Assembly (NCBI RefSeq): GCF_000010985.1
Contig: NC_013939.1
Span: forward strand, 2,123,501 to 2,187,500
Direction of reading: 5' to 3'
Length of the DNA stretch: 64,000 bases
Origin: Deferribacter desulfuricans SSM1
GTDB taxonomy: Bacteria > Chrysiogenota > Deferribacteres > Deferribacterales > Deferribacteraceae
The notes under the pieces: model-generated
Told to the model about the DNA's origin: nothing
The model's database searches: none
The model's input: only the letters and a program-made list of their open reading frames with translations
In this document: positions 53,277 through 62,577 of the stretch, one piece after another
How positions within the stretch are numbered: position 1 is the first letter of the stretch
Layout: each line of letters begins with the position of its first letter
Translations under genes and position numbers: made by a program

Positions 53277-56115
53277 TATATCAAATAAATTAAAAAGTAT
53301 TATCGAAGATCAAGAGCAAATAAAGAATTTTGAATATATTTTTAAGCATTCCATTTTTTTACGTAACTATTTCGTAAAATATCCAGAGAATATCAAAAAT
53401 GTATTGCCTATACTTGGAAAAAAACGCGACAAAGAATCAATCTTAAAAACATTAAATTCTAAGAATCTACTCGTTATGGATAAAATTGAATTTAACAACT
53501 TTTTAAGACATATCAAAATGACCGAATACATGGCCATTGCCTATAATGATTTAATATTAAAAAAACCAATAGAAGAAATTACTTTTCATCTGTCATCATT
53601 TGCATCTGCTGTTTTGGAAGCTACATATGAATATGCAAACAACAATATCATCAATATTTATGGGAAACCAAGAGACGAAAATGGAAATGAAGTCCCTTTT
53701 ACAATTTTTGGACTTGGAAAATTAGGTGGAGAAGAATTAAATTTCAGTTCTGATATAGATATCATGTATGTTTACGGGACAGAAAAAGGGAAAACCGATG
53801 GAGAAAAACAGATATCAAACCATGAGTTTTTTGTAAAATTAGGGACAGAAATCTTCCATCATTTATCTGATAGAAACGAAATCGGTATTGTTTTTAGGGT
53901 TGATTTGAGATTAAGGCCTGACGGAGACAAAGGTGCTCTGGCTCTTCCTCTAAGAAGTTATGAAGTATATTACGAAACATATGGCCAAAGTTGGGAACGT
54001 ATGATGCTCTTAAAAGCAAACCCTGTTGCAGGAAACAAAGATTTAGGTACTAAATTTTTAGAAACTATTAAACCATTTGTTTTTAAAAGATCACTTGATA
54101 TAAAGTTAATAAACGATCTCATGGAAGTAAAAGGGAAAATTCAAAGGAGAATCGATCTTAAATCATCAAACGAAAAAAACGTTAAATTAGGATATGGTGG
54201 GATAAGGGAAATAGAGTTTATTATTCAATCATTACAAATTTTAAATTACCCAAAACATCCAGAGATTTATGAAAGAAACTCTTTGAAAGCATTAGAAAAA
54301 CTTTCAAAGTATAAAATATTATCCAAAGAGGACGCGGAGTTTCTAGCAAAAGCATACAGGTTTTTACGAAAACTTGAGCATATGGCCCAAATAGAAAACG
54401 AAGCTCAAACACACACTATACCAGAAAATAGCGAAAATTTCTCTCTCTATTTAGAAAGATGCGGATTTAAAGACAAAGCGTCATTTTATAATAAATACAA
54501 TGAAATAACAAAGAGGGTTAATTCACTTTTCAATTCAATTTTAAAAGACTCTAAAACAGACGAAACATCTATCCTCTTTGATGAAGAACTAAATGAAAAA
54601 GATATTATCTCGTATCTTAAAACCAAAAATATATTAAATCCTGAAAAATGTGCAAAAATATTAAAAAATATAATTGATGGCCCAAACTTTTATAAAAGAC
54701 AACAAAGTGAAATAAAAATATTAAAGACTATTTTTAAATTTCTACTACCAGAACTACCAAAATTTGATAATCCAGATGAAATATTAGGATATTTTGAAAA
54801 ACTTTTTATAAGAAAATCATCTCTATATTTAATATTCGATTTGATAGCTGAATATCCACAAATCATTCAAAAACTTATAAACCTTTTTGCTATGAGTAAG
54901 CATTTATCTGATATTATAATAAATAACCCTGAAACTTTAGAGTTTTTATACGATCCCATATCTCCTGAGTTTGATGTTCAAAAACTATATAATTTATTGA
55001 AAGATCAAATTTTAAAGCCACAAATAGATGAAGAGTTGGAATATGAACTGTTACGCATAAAACAAAAAGAATTAATTTTCAACATTGGTTATCTCTACTT
55101 AAACAAAAATATCAATATAGTTCAAACGATGTATGCTTTAACAAATATAGCTAGAGCATTTACAATACTTGCTTTTGAAAGAAATTTTGAAAAACTTACT
55201 AAAAAATTTGGATACCCAATTACTAAAGATAATAAAATATCAGATTACATTATAATAGGGATGGGAAAGCTTGGTAGTTTTGAAATTAGCTTTGGATCAG
55301 ACCTTGATTTGATTATTTTATATGAGGATAATGGCTTTACAGACTCAAAAACTAATAAGATTACCAATCAAGAGTTTTTCTCAAAACTTGTCCAAAAGGT
55401 TATTCATTATCTATCAACAATCACATACAACGGCTTTCTCTACAAAGTTGATTTAAGATTAAGACCTAGTGGGTCAAGCGGAACACTGGTTACCACATTA
55501 TCCTCCTTTGATGATTATCATAAAAAAAGTGCTATGACTTGGGAAAAACAGGCTCTTTTAAGAGCTGATGTTATAAATGTAGATTCTAAATTAACGGACA
55601 CATTTTTTGAAATAAAAGAAAAAATACTTTTCAAAAATCCAGTTACAAAAGATGAAATAAAAGAGATTTACGATATGAGGTTTAGGATTGAAAAAGAGAA
55701 AGGCTCTCCGATTACAAAGAATGATTTCAAATCAGGCTACGGTGGTTTAATTGATATAGAATTTGCTGCTCAAGCGTTACAATTGAAGTATGGACACACA
55801 TCTGAACTACTAAAAGGCACTAACACGCATTATATACTTCATTTCTTGAAAGATTTAGAGATAATAACAAACAGAAACTTTTACGCTTTACATAACTCTT
55901 ACCTGTTTTTAAGAAATATAGAAAATCTAACTAGAGTATACAACAACCTATCCACCTCAAAACTACCACAAGATAAAAATTTATTATCCAAAATAGCAAA
56001 TTTTTTTGGTTATAAAAAAGATAATTATGAAAAAATTGTATCTGATTTCCAAAATGTTAGAAACACTGTTAGAGCAGTTTTTAAAAGAGTTTTTGAGCAA
56101 CTATTGTCATGTTAA
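53269..56115 (+). CDS. glnE: Bifunctional glutamine synthetase adenylyltransferase/deadenylyltransferase
   Basis: 948 residues, the family's normal length. Two nucleotidyltransferase domains: the N-terminal deadenylylating one with GLGKLGGEELNFSSDIDIMY (about 148-167) and the C-terminal adenylylating one with GMGKLGSFEISFGSDLDLI (about 664-682), each followed by a helical GlnD-type domain (DLRLRPDG.. and DLRLRPSGSSG). Controls glutamine synthetase by covalent AMP in response to PII. Overlaps the sensor kinase gene by 8 bp and the ThiE-like gene by 7 bp. Confidence 0.95.
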   Translation: MADISNKLKSIIEDQEQIKNFEYIFKHSIFLRNYFVKYPENIKNVLPILGKKRDKESILKTLNSKNLLVMDKIEFNNFLRHIKMTEYMAIAYNDLILKKPIEEITFHLSSFASAVLEATYEYANNNIINIYGKPRDENGNEVPFTIFGLGKLGGEELNFSSDIDIMYVYGTEKGKTDGEKQISNHEFFVKLGTEIFHHLSDRNEIGIVFRVDLRLRPDGDKGALALPLRSYEVYYETYGQSWERMMLLKANPVAGNKDLGTKFLETIKPFVFKRSLDIKLINDLMEVKGKIQRRIDLKSSNEKNVKLGYGGIREIEFIIQSLQILNYPKHPEIYERNSLKALEKLSKYKILSKEDAEFLAKAYRFLRKLEHMAQIENEAQTHTIPENSENFSLYLERCGFKDKASFYNKYNEITKRVNSLFNSILKDSKTDETSILFDEELNEKDIISYLKTKNILNPEKCAKILKNIIDGPNFYKRQQSEIKILKTIFKFLLPELPKFDNPDEILGYFEKLFIRKSSLYLIFDLIAEYPQIIQKLINLFAMSKHLSDIIINNPETLEFLYDPISPEFDVQKLYNLLKDQILKPQIDEELEYELLRIKQKELIFNIGYLYLNKNINIVQTMYALTNIARAFTILAFERNFEKLTKKFGYPITKDNKISDYIIIGMGKLGSFEISFGSDLDLIILYEDNGFTDSKTNKITNQEFFSKLVQKVIHYLSTITYNGFLYKVDLRLRPSGSSGTLVTTLSSFDDYHKKSAMTWEKQALLRADVINVDSKLTDTFFEIKEKILFKNPVTKDEIKEIYDMRFRIEKEKGSPITKNDFKSGYGGLIDIEFAAQALQLKYGHTSELLKGTNTHYILHFLKDLEIITNRNFYALHNSYLFLRNIENLTRVYNNLSTSKLPQDKNLLSKIANFFGYKKDNYEKIVSDFQNVRNTVRAVFKRVFEQLLSC

Positions 56116-56675
56116 AAATTTTACAAATTTTAGATTTCGATACCTTTGGTGATAAAATATTTGATATTGCTGTTCGCGTTGATAAATTTGTAGATTTTTT
56201 TTGGCTTAGAATCAAAAACCAAAACACAAGATTCATTTTTGATACAGCAAAAAATCTCACAAATTATATAGATAGAGAAAAGATAATAATATCAGAACAC
56301 TGCGATATTGCCAGTATCCTAACACTTCATGGAGCTCACTTAAATAAAAATTCCATCCCTACTAACTTTATTAAGTATACTTTCCCAAATCTCACAATTG
56401 GCTATTCTGCACATAGTATAGAAGAAATTCAAACAATAGAAGCAGACTATTATACCTTGAGCCCTATTTTTAATACAAAAAAGAGCTACCCTGTAAAACC
56501 ATTAGGTTTAGATTTCAAACTGCCAAAAAATAAAAAAATCTTTGCTCTTGGCGGAATTAACAAAAACAATATAAATTTTATCATAAATAAAGGTTTTCAT
56601 GGTATAGCAGGGATTAGATTTTTTAACGAATTAAAGGAAATGAGGATGTTGCTTAATAGACTAACATGTAGATAG
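56109..56675 (+). CDS. ThiE/TenI-like thiamine phosphate synthase family protein
   Basis: 188 residues, short beta/alpha barrel of the thiamine-phosphate synthase superfamily: LHGAHLNKN, IGYSAHSIEEI, SPIFNTKKSYP and FALGGINKNNI are TenI/ThiE-like. Several catalytic residues of ThiE (such as the diphosphate-binding Gly-rich turn) appear altered, so TenI-like activity or none is possible. The final 11-12 residues (MRMLLNRLTCR) are encoded by the left end of repeat copy F, which has supplied the stop codon. Last gene of the rightward run. Confidence 0.75.
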   Translation: MLKILQILDFDTFGDKIFDIAVRVDKFVDFFWLRIKNQNTRFIFDTAKNLTNYIDREKIIISEHCDIASILTLHGAHLNKNSIPTNFIKYTFPNLTIGYSAHSIEEIQTIEADYYTLSPIFNTKKSYPVKPLGLDFKLPKNKKIFALGGINKNNINFIINKGFHGIAGIRFFNELKEMRMLLNRLTCR

Positions 56676-56883
56676 CTATCACAATCATGAGATTGCTTCG
56701 TCGCATTCGCTCCTCGCAATGGCTGAGAAATTTGTCATTGCGACCCCGCCATTTAGTAGTAAATTTTAAGCTTAAAACTTTTTATGTGTATAGTACTTGC
56801 ATATATAATTTTAACTATGTGAGGCTCAATGGGGGGGGGAGCAATCTGAGGTGCTTAATCAATTATTATTGTGCAACAGCCTC
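56642..56883. repeat. MITE-like dispersed repeat, copy F (242 bp, interrupted)
   Basis: Left end GAGGATGTTGCTTAAT, right end ATTGTGCAACAGCCTC. Palindrome arm GATTGCTTCGTCGCATTC..CTCGCAATGGC and GTCATTGCGACC, then an unrelated insert of about 90 bp with a nine-G run (56831-56839), then GAGCAATCTGAGG. It fills the gap between the ThiE-like gene and the glutamate synthase operon, overlapping the end of the former. Confidence 0.78.
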
Positions 56884-56918
56884 GAAATATACGAAATATA
56901 CAAATTTATTAAGAATAA

Positions 56919-56938
56919 GCAGGGAGATGACTCCCCGC
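56919..56938 (-). terminator. Hairpin, probable terminator of the glutamate synthase operon
   Basis: Minus strand GCGGGGAG-TCAT-CTCCCTGC, an 8-bp stem with one mismatch, four bases after the last gene's stop, then a moderately T-rich tail. Might act in both directions. Confidence 0.55.
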
Positions 56939-56942
56939 CATA

Positions 56943-59276
56943 TTAAGCTTCTAAGTACTTTTCAACATTATCTATCATGGTCCAGATTCCACAAGGGCAA
57001 ACTCCAGCACAAATACCACAACCTATACATTTATTTGGATCACTATAATATTCAAAAGTCCCATCATCATTTTGAATTCTTACAATTGCCTGTTCAGGAC
57101 AAACATCTTTACACATCTCACAATCCCTACAAAAACCGCAACTCATACACCTATCTTTCTCAAATTCAGGCTCTTTTTCTGCCACAGCCATAGGATTTAA
57201 AAGCGGATAATACTCCTTTTTCATTTTATCTTGAGGAATTACAGGAGCCTTTTTAAAGTCATCAAGAGATAATCCTCTAAATTTTCTATCTAGATTCAAT
57301 GCGATTTTTCTACCATCTCCAAGTGCATGTGTAAATAAACCAAGCTTAATTGCGTCACCTGCTACAAATACCTTATCATTAACCTCTGATTGCAAATATT
57401 CATTAATTCTAACTTTACCTTCTTCATCTAAATATTCAGGTGGTAAAAATGAAAAATCTGGCCTATCACCTATTGAAACAATAACCATATCCGCTTCAAT
57501 AAACCTTCCATCTTTTAAATAAACACCCTTGTCATCAATCTTTTCTGTGTAAGCTGGCCATAATATCTTCGCACCAAGTTTTTTGGCTTCTTCTATCTCT
57601 TTATCAAAAGCAGCTGGCTTTTGGATATCCAATGCAACAACCTCTTTTGCTCCAAGTTTATATGCTGTCAAAACCACATCCATACCAGCGTTTCCAGCAC
57701 CTATTACAACTACTTTTTCACCAACCTTTGGTTTCTCACCCCTATTTACAGCCTTTAAAAAATCGAGTCCTTTTACCAATCTCTCATGCCCTTCAACCGG
57801 CAATATGACAGGATTATGTGCTCCAACAGCTATTACAACTGCATCGTATTCTTTTACTAGTTTTTCAAAAAGCTCTTTGTCTACGTTTACTTCTGTCTTA
57901 ACATTTACTCCTGAATTCAAGACTCTCCTGATTTCTGTTTCCAAAATCTCCTGATTTAATCTTTCTGGTGGAATTACCTGTTTTAACTTACCACCAACCA
58001 TTTTATCCTTTTCATAAATATCCACTTGATAACCAAATTTTCTCAGTTGCCATGCACAAGAAAGACCACTAGCTCCTGATCCAATAATAGCAACTTTTTC
58101 TTTTTTCTCTTCACTTGGTTTAAAATCAAACCCTACATCCTTGCTTAATAAACCAAGCTCTTTTATTCTAACAGGTACGTCAACATATTTTCTCGAACAC
58201 TCATCCATACAAAGATTTGGACAAACCTGCCCACAAACAGATGCTGGGAATGGGCTATAATCCAATACAAGCTCTAAAGCCTCCTTTATCTTGCCTTGCC
58301 TTAAAAGTGCTATTCTTTTTTGAGTAGGAATATATGTAGGGCAATTATACTCACAAGGAGCAGAATATTTTGCATTTCTCCATTCAGGATATTTTAATCT
58401 TAAATCACCTCTTTCAACGAAATCTGCGACCTTCCAATCTTCTTCTATTAAATCTCCAAAAATACCACCCTCAACCCATTTATGTTCTCTAAAATCTTTC
58501 ACTGGGATCAACAATTTTAACTGTCTTTCTTCATATGTTTTAGCAACTATTTTTTGCCATTGATCAAACTGAGTCAGCTTATCATAAAGATCTGTTCTAT
58601 CTATTTTACTTAAAAACTCCTTTAACCCCTTTGCAAGAAAATCTTTATCGGCATCATTTAAATCCAACAGCCACACATCATCACTTAAATCTTTTACAGG
58701 CCCTCTCACATAAACTGTCCCACCAACCATACCAACACAACTTCTCTTACCTAAAACAGATTCATAATCATCACAGTCATAACCACAAACCACAGCAATA
58801 CCACCACCCATAAATTCAAAACTAAATGAGCCTGTATTTTTCAATACCCAAAACTCTGGAGGTGGAAATTTTGGGTCATGTTTCATCAATGCACCAGATC
58901 TTGTTCCTACTCTTCCAGCAACAAAGATTTTACCTGTTGCTGCACAATGAGCAGTGGTATCCCCTCCATCCCCCTTTAAAATAATTTCGGCACCAGCATT
59001 AAGCCAACCCACGTCTGCAGGAGCTGGACCCTCAATAATAATCTGGGTACCCTGCATCCCCATCGAACCAACACGTTGACCAGGGTTTGTAATTTTAAAC
59101 TTTAAAGGTTTTCCATCTTTATCCCATAAAGGCCCACCTATATCATGCTGACCACAACCTATAACTTCAAATTCTGTATACCCCTCATCGAGTTTTTTAT
59201 ATATCTCTTGCAATAATTTTTGAGTTGATATCCTTTTACCGTTTACAATCCCTTCTATTTTAGCAACTTTTCCCAT
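56943..59276 (-). CDS. Split glutamate synthase: GXGXG domain fused to GltD-like NAD(P)H/FAD oxidoreductase and ferredoxin
   Basis: About 777 residues. N-terminal GXGXG beta-helix domain (about 1-240; the GltB C-terminal domain), a GltD-like part (about 300-690) with an N-terminal Fe-S segment (CEYNCPTYIPTQ; CGQVCPNLCMDECSR), FAD motif AIIGSGASGLSCAWQL and NADPH motif VVIGAGNAGMDVV, and a C-terminal 2[4Fe-4S] domain (CMSCGFCRDCEMC..CPEQA; CIGCGICAGVCPCG). Feeds electrons to the FMN subunit. The frame extends to a TTG at 59294; ATG 59276 (GGAGG five bases upstream) is preferred. Last gene of three. Confidence 0.88.
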   Translation of the reverse strand: MGKVAKIEGIVNGKRISTQKLLQEIYKKLDEGYTEFEVIGCGQHDIGGPLWDKDGKPLKFKITNPGQRVGSMGMQGTQIIIEGPAPADVGWLNAGAEIILKGDGGDTTAHCAATGKIFVAGRVGTRSGALMKHDPKFPPPEFWVLKNTGSFSFEFMGGGIAVVCGYDCDDYESVLGKRSCVGMVGGTVYVRGPVKDLSDDVWLLDLNDADKDFLAKGLKEFLSKIDRTDLYDKLTQFDQWQKIVAKTYEERQLKLLIPVKDFREHKWVEGGIFGDLIEEDWKVADFVERGDLRLKYPEWRNAKYSAPCEYNCPTYIPTQKRIALLRQGKIKEALELVLDYSPFPASVCGQVCPNLCMDECSRKYVDVPVRIKELGLLSKDVGFDFKPSEEKKEKVAIIGSGASGLSCAWQLRKFGYQVDIYEKDKMVGGKLKQVIPPERLNQEILETEIRRVLNSGVNVKTEVNVDKELFEKLVKEYDAVVIAVGAHNPVILPVEGHERLVKGLDFLKAVNRGEKPKVGEKVVVIGAGNAGMDVVLTAYKLGAKEVVALDIQKPAAFDKEIEEAKKLGAKILWPAYTEKIDDKGVYLKDGRFIEADMVIVSIGDRPDFSFLPPEYLDEEGKVRINEYLQSEVNDKVFVAGDAIKLGLFTHALGDGRKIALNLDRKFRGLSLDDFKKAPVIPQDKMKKEYYPLLNPMAVAEKEPEFEKDRCMSCGFCRDCEMCKDVCPEQAIVRIQNDDGTFEYYSDPNKCIGCGICAGVCPCGIWTMIDNVEKYLEA

Positions 59277-59287
59277 CTCATCCTCCA

Positions 59288-60928
59288 TTAACAAGCATAC
59301 TGAATTTTTAGCCTATCAGCCACTGCCTTATCAGTAGCTATCAAAGCATCTGAACGACCTACTGGAAGTGAACTATTACCTATAGGAGCCATCAACTTTT
59401 TCAGTTCATGATCAACAGATAAAAAGTAATTTACGATATTTTCTGCAACCTTATCTATATCAAGTCTTTTTACAAGCACTGGATTTTGTGTACAAATACC
59501 AACTGGGCATAGCCCTGTATTGCATGCATTACATTTACCATTATCATTACCCACACAACCAGCAAGTTGCAGCATTAATTTACCAGTAAAAATCCCATTA
59601 GCACCAAGACATATCATTTTAAATGCATCAGCTGCCAGATTCCAACCTTTTCCCATACCTCCTGCAGCCCAAAGAGGGATTTGCCCCTGCTTACCCTGAT
59701 GTACAGCAGCTAAATAACAATCCCTAAGTTTTGAAACAATAGGATGACCTGTATGATCAAGAGAAATTTCATGTGCTGCTCCAGTACCTCCATCAATTCC
59801 ATCAAGGAAAAAACCACCAACAATATTATATGGGTCTCTAAGTAAGTTATTGTATACCGAAACACTTGTAGCACTTGCCGCAACCTTAATGGCAACAGGT
59901 ACTCTAAACTTAAATGCTGCATTAAAAGATAAAAACATCTTTTGGACACTCTCTTCAATAGAGTAAAGCCCTTGATGGTTAGGAGGGCTTAACAGATCTG
60001 CTTTAGGAACACCTCTAATTTCCTGAATATGTTTAGCCACCTTTTTTGCCTGTAACAAACCACCATCTCCAGGTTTTGCTCCCTGACCAATTTTTATTAA
60101 AATACCAGCAGGATCTTCTACCATATCTGGCATCGCATTAATAATCCTGTTCCAACCAAAATGACCAGAGGCAATCTGCAAAATCATATACTTTAGATAT
60201 CTAGATTTCAGTAAGCGAACAGGAACCCCTCCTTCCCCACTACACATTCTTATAGGAATTCCTGCTTCTTCATTTAAATAAGCGGTAGCAATTGCCAACG
60301 CTTCCCACATTCTCCAGGAAAGGGCACCGATGGACATATCCCCGATTATGATAGGATATATCCATCTCACAGGAGGTGTATTTTCCCTTTCCACAAGCTT
60401 CCCATCCTTTATTTCGAATGGTATCTCCTGAGGAGGTAAAACTCTGCCAAATGGTGCAAGCAAGTCAAAAGTATGTCTTTGAGCATCAAGTGATGGGTCA
60501 GTCATCTGAGAAATTCTACCAATTTTTATTTTATCAAGAGTTCTTGCACTTGTAACAAGATTATTTCTTCCACCCCTTTTAAATGGATCTCCAGTAACTG
60601 ACCTATATTTTGCTTGAAATCTATGATCAGGATTTCTCACTGGTCTAATGGCGTCGTTAGGGCAAACCTTCTCACAAATACCACATCCTCTACAAAAGTT
60701 ATACTCATCTACAACCTGTTTGATAACAGGTACTGTTTGAAAAATAACTTTGGGGTTTGGTGTAATATCATCACTAATAACTTTTCTTCTTCTTTCAACT
60801 CTTGCCTCTATTGCTTTAAAAGGGCAAGCTGCAACACACCTACCACAAAGTGTACATCTATCATGTTTATATTCTATCTGCCAAAAAAGATCATCTTTAG
60901 CCAGTTCATTCACTCTCATTGTTGCCAT
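59288..60928 (-). CDS. gltB: Split glutamate synthase: FMN-binding synthase domain with ferredoxin N-terminus
   Basis: 546 residues. N-terminal ferredoxin domain (about 20-95; CTLCGRCVAACPFKA and CRGCGICEKVCPND), then the glutamate synthase central FMN domain (about 160-540): GEGGVP, KIGQGAKPGDGG, DGIDGGTGAA and the [3Fe-4S] region CNACNTGLCPVGICTQ. Converts 2-oxoglutarate and ammonia to glutamate. Resembles archaeal and Thermotogales split GltB proteins. ATG 60928 has GGAGG seven bases upstream. Confidence 0.9.
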   Translation of the reverse strand: MATMRVNELAKDDLFWQIEYKHDRCTLCGRCVAACPFKAIEARVERRRKVISDDITPNPKVIFQTVPVIKQVVDEYNFCRGCGICEKVCPNDAIRPVRNPDHRFQAKYRSVTGDPFKRGGRNNLVTSARTLDKIKIGRISQMTDPSLDAQRHTFDLLAPFGRVLPPQEIPFEIKDGKLVERENTPPVRWIYPIIIGDMSIGALSWRMWEALAIATAYLNEEAGIPIRMCSGEGGVPVRLLKSRYLKYMILQIASGHFGWNRIINAMPDMVEDPAGILIKIGQGAKPGDGGLLQAKKVAKHIQEIRGVPKADLLSPPNHQGLYSIEESVQKMFLSFNAAFKFRVPVAIKVAASATSVSVYNNLLRDPYNIVGGFFLDGIDGGTGAAHEISLDHTGHPIVSKLRDCYLAAVHQGKQGQIPLWAAGGMGKGWNLAADAFKMICLGANGIFTGKLMLQLAGCVGNDNGKCNACNTGLCPVGICTQNPVLVKRLDIDKVAENIVNYFLSVDHELKKLMAPIGNSSLPVGRSDALIATDKAVADRLKIQYAC

Positions 60929-62022
60929 CTTTGAACCTCCAAATCATTGTTAATAACTACCATTTCTCTTTCATTTGGATAAATATCTTGCTCCCAGTCT
61001 CTATCAGGTAAAATCTCATTTATACCAGTTACTTCTGAGGTTATAATTGCTGTATCATCAGTATAACCCACAACAACCGGTCTTAGCTTTTTAGAATCAC
61101 AACAAGTAAACACTGTACCATCAGGTAAAACCCCTATAATTGTATTTGGACCATTAATTTCCAAATGTGCTAAGGATGCTCGAATCTTTTTTAAAACTTC
61201 TCTATCTTCTCTTAATTCTATCTCTTCAAAAGGAAGAGGTGTAATAACATGCTTATAATACATTAAAGGCCATTTCAAAATTTTATGGACATAATGCAAA
61301 GTATAAAGAAAACATTGAGAATCAGATTCAAACCCGATATATCCCTTGTATAATTTCTTTTGAAAATCTCTATTCTTCTCATAAAAAGTATTTTCACCAT
61401 TTGCTAAAGCGGTATAACCTTGTAAGAAAAAGGGGTGAGCAGCATATCTTACAATGTCATAATTTGTGTTTTGCCTACATTGTGCAGTGATAATTTTGGC
61501 TCTCAACTCATCATTTTCTTCCCACAGCCCAAAATATTCACCTATATCTGTAGGATCTCCAATCTCTTTTAAGGTCAAAACATCAGGCCAAAAAGAATAA
61601 ACGAATCCCTCATCATTAACTTCCAAAGCTTTTCTAATTTTTAATCTTATATCTACTAAAAGCTCTTCTTTTTCCTCTTTTGAGGCATACTTATAACTCT
61701 TTGGGTACTGCAAAACTAAAAAAATATAGTTTGGCATAGGCTCTATTTTTAGCCACTCTCTTGGGTGTGTTTCAGGAGCCCATTGCATAATTCTAACAAA
61801 TCCAGCTTCATGTAATATATTATCTGCAATACGCATACCTTCATCAGTACATGCCAAAGATAAAATGGGTAAGTCTTTGTAGTTTTCAAAAACTCCACCC
61901 AAATCCTGCATTACCATTGCAAAGCCTGAATTATCATGACCTTTTTGTTGAGATCTCATTAATTTCAAAGCTTTTGAAGGGTGAAGATATTTTCTAGATT
62001 TTATTGCTCCAATTCTACACAT
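60916..62022 (-). CDS. Split glutamate synthase: class II glutamine amidotransferase subunit
   Basis: 368 residues. Choosing ATG 62022 gives MCRIGAIKSRKY, placing the nucleophile Cys at position 2 (Cys1 after Met removal), as class II amidotransferases need; the longer frame from GTG 62031 would bury it. GGGAGG is eight bases before the ATG. Further family elements: KGHDNSGFAMV and later NGENTFYEKNRDF and INGPNTIIGVLPDG. Releases ammonia from glutamine for the FMN subunit. First gene of the operon; overlaps the next by 13 bp. Confidence 0.87.
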   Translation of the reverse strand: MCRIGAIKSRKYLHPSKALKLMRSQQKGHDNSGFAMVMQDLGGVFENYKDLPILSLACTDEGMRIADNILHEAGFVRIMQWAPETHPREWLKIEPMPNYIFLVLQYPKSYKYASKEEKEELLVDIRLKIRKALEVNDEGFVYSFWPDVLTLKEIGDPTDIGEYFGLWEENDELRAKIITAQCRQNTNYDIVRYAAHPFFLQGYTALANGENTFYEKNRDFQKKLYKGYIGFESDSQCFLYTLHYVHKILKWPLMYYKHVITPLPFEEIELREDREVLKKIRASLAHLEINGPNTIIGVLPDGTVFTCCDSKKLRPVVVGYTDDTAIITSEVTGINEILPDRDWEQDIYPNEREMVVINNDLEVQRWQQ

Positions 62023-62044
62023 TGTATACACCTCCCATTTCTAC

Positions 62045-62073
62045 CTTATATTATTAGTCTCTTTTTATGTCAA
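62045..62073 (-). promoter_or_regulatory. Promoter of the split glutamate synthase operon
   Basis: Minus strand TTGACA (62073-62068), 17-base spacer, TATAAG (62050-62045), 22 bases before the ATG. Lies in the 223-bp gap divergent to tatA. Confidence 0.75.
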
Positions 62074-62245
62074 GCATAATTTTATAAGGTATTTTGACTT
62101 TTTATTATTACATATATAGAACATAGGCAGGCAAAACAAACTTTTAACCAATATCAATCTCAAACTAAAAATTCAGTTATAACGCTTGATTTTTTGTAGT
62201 TATAAATGTATTCCTACATAATAGAAAATTTAAAAGGTAGGAGCT

Positions 62246-62563
62246 ATGTTTGGCTTTGGAATGTCAGAACTAATTTTAATATTAATTATAGCTTTAATTG
62301 TTATAGGCCCAAAAAAATTACCTGAAGTCGCCAAAGCTTTAGGTAAAGGGTATGCAGAATTCAAAAAAGCATTAAATGAGTTTAAAGAAGCTGTAAATGT
62401 GGACTTAGATGTTGAATCAACAAATACCAAAGGTAAAAAGGAAACCCTAACCGAAATTTATAACTCAAAATGGGAAGAAGCAATTTTAGATTCAAACTCT
62501 GAGGAAAATAAAACTAGTGATAGCAAAGAAACTGAAAATATAGAGAATAAAAATAATGCTTGA
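62246..62563 (+). CDS. tatA: Twin-arginine translocase subunit TatA/TatB family
   Basis: 105 residues: N-terminal membrane helix (5-20), the hinge IGPKKLPE, an amphipathic helix ([19 protein letters not shown]) and a charged tail. TatA and TatB are hard to separate at this size; with no second small Tat gene here it probably serves as the pore-forming TatA or does both jobs. Followed by tatC. Strong GGTAGGAG ribosome binding site. Tat would export cofactor-loaded redox proteins. Confidence 0.93.
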   Translation: MFGFGMSELILILIIALIVIGPKKLPEVAKALGKGYAEFKKALNEFKEAVNVDLDVESTNTKGKKETLTEIYNSKWEEAILDSNSEENKTSDSKETENIENKNNA

Positions 62564-62577
62564 AAAGGGTTATACAT

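Noticed and set aside
56687..57193. Rightward 168-codon frame through copy F and the end of the glutamate synthase gene
   Set aside because: It is mostly repeat plus antisense of a well-supported gene; composition is unlike a protein.
62150..62245. Promoter for tatA
   Set aside because: Several TTGATT and TATAAA-like hexamers occur but none with acceptable spacing; not called.
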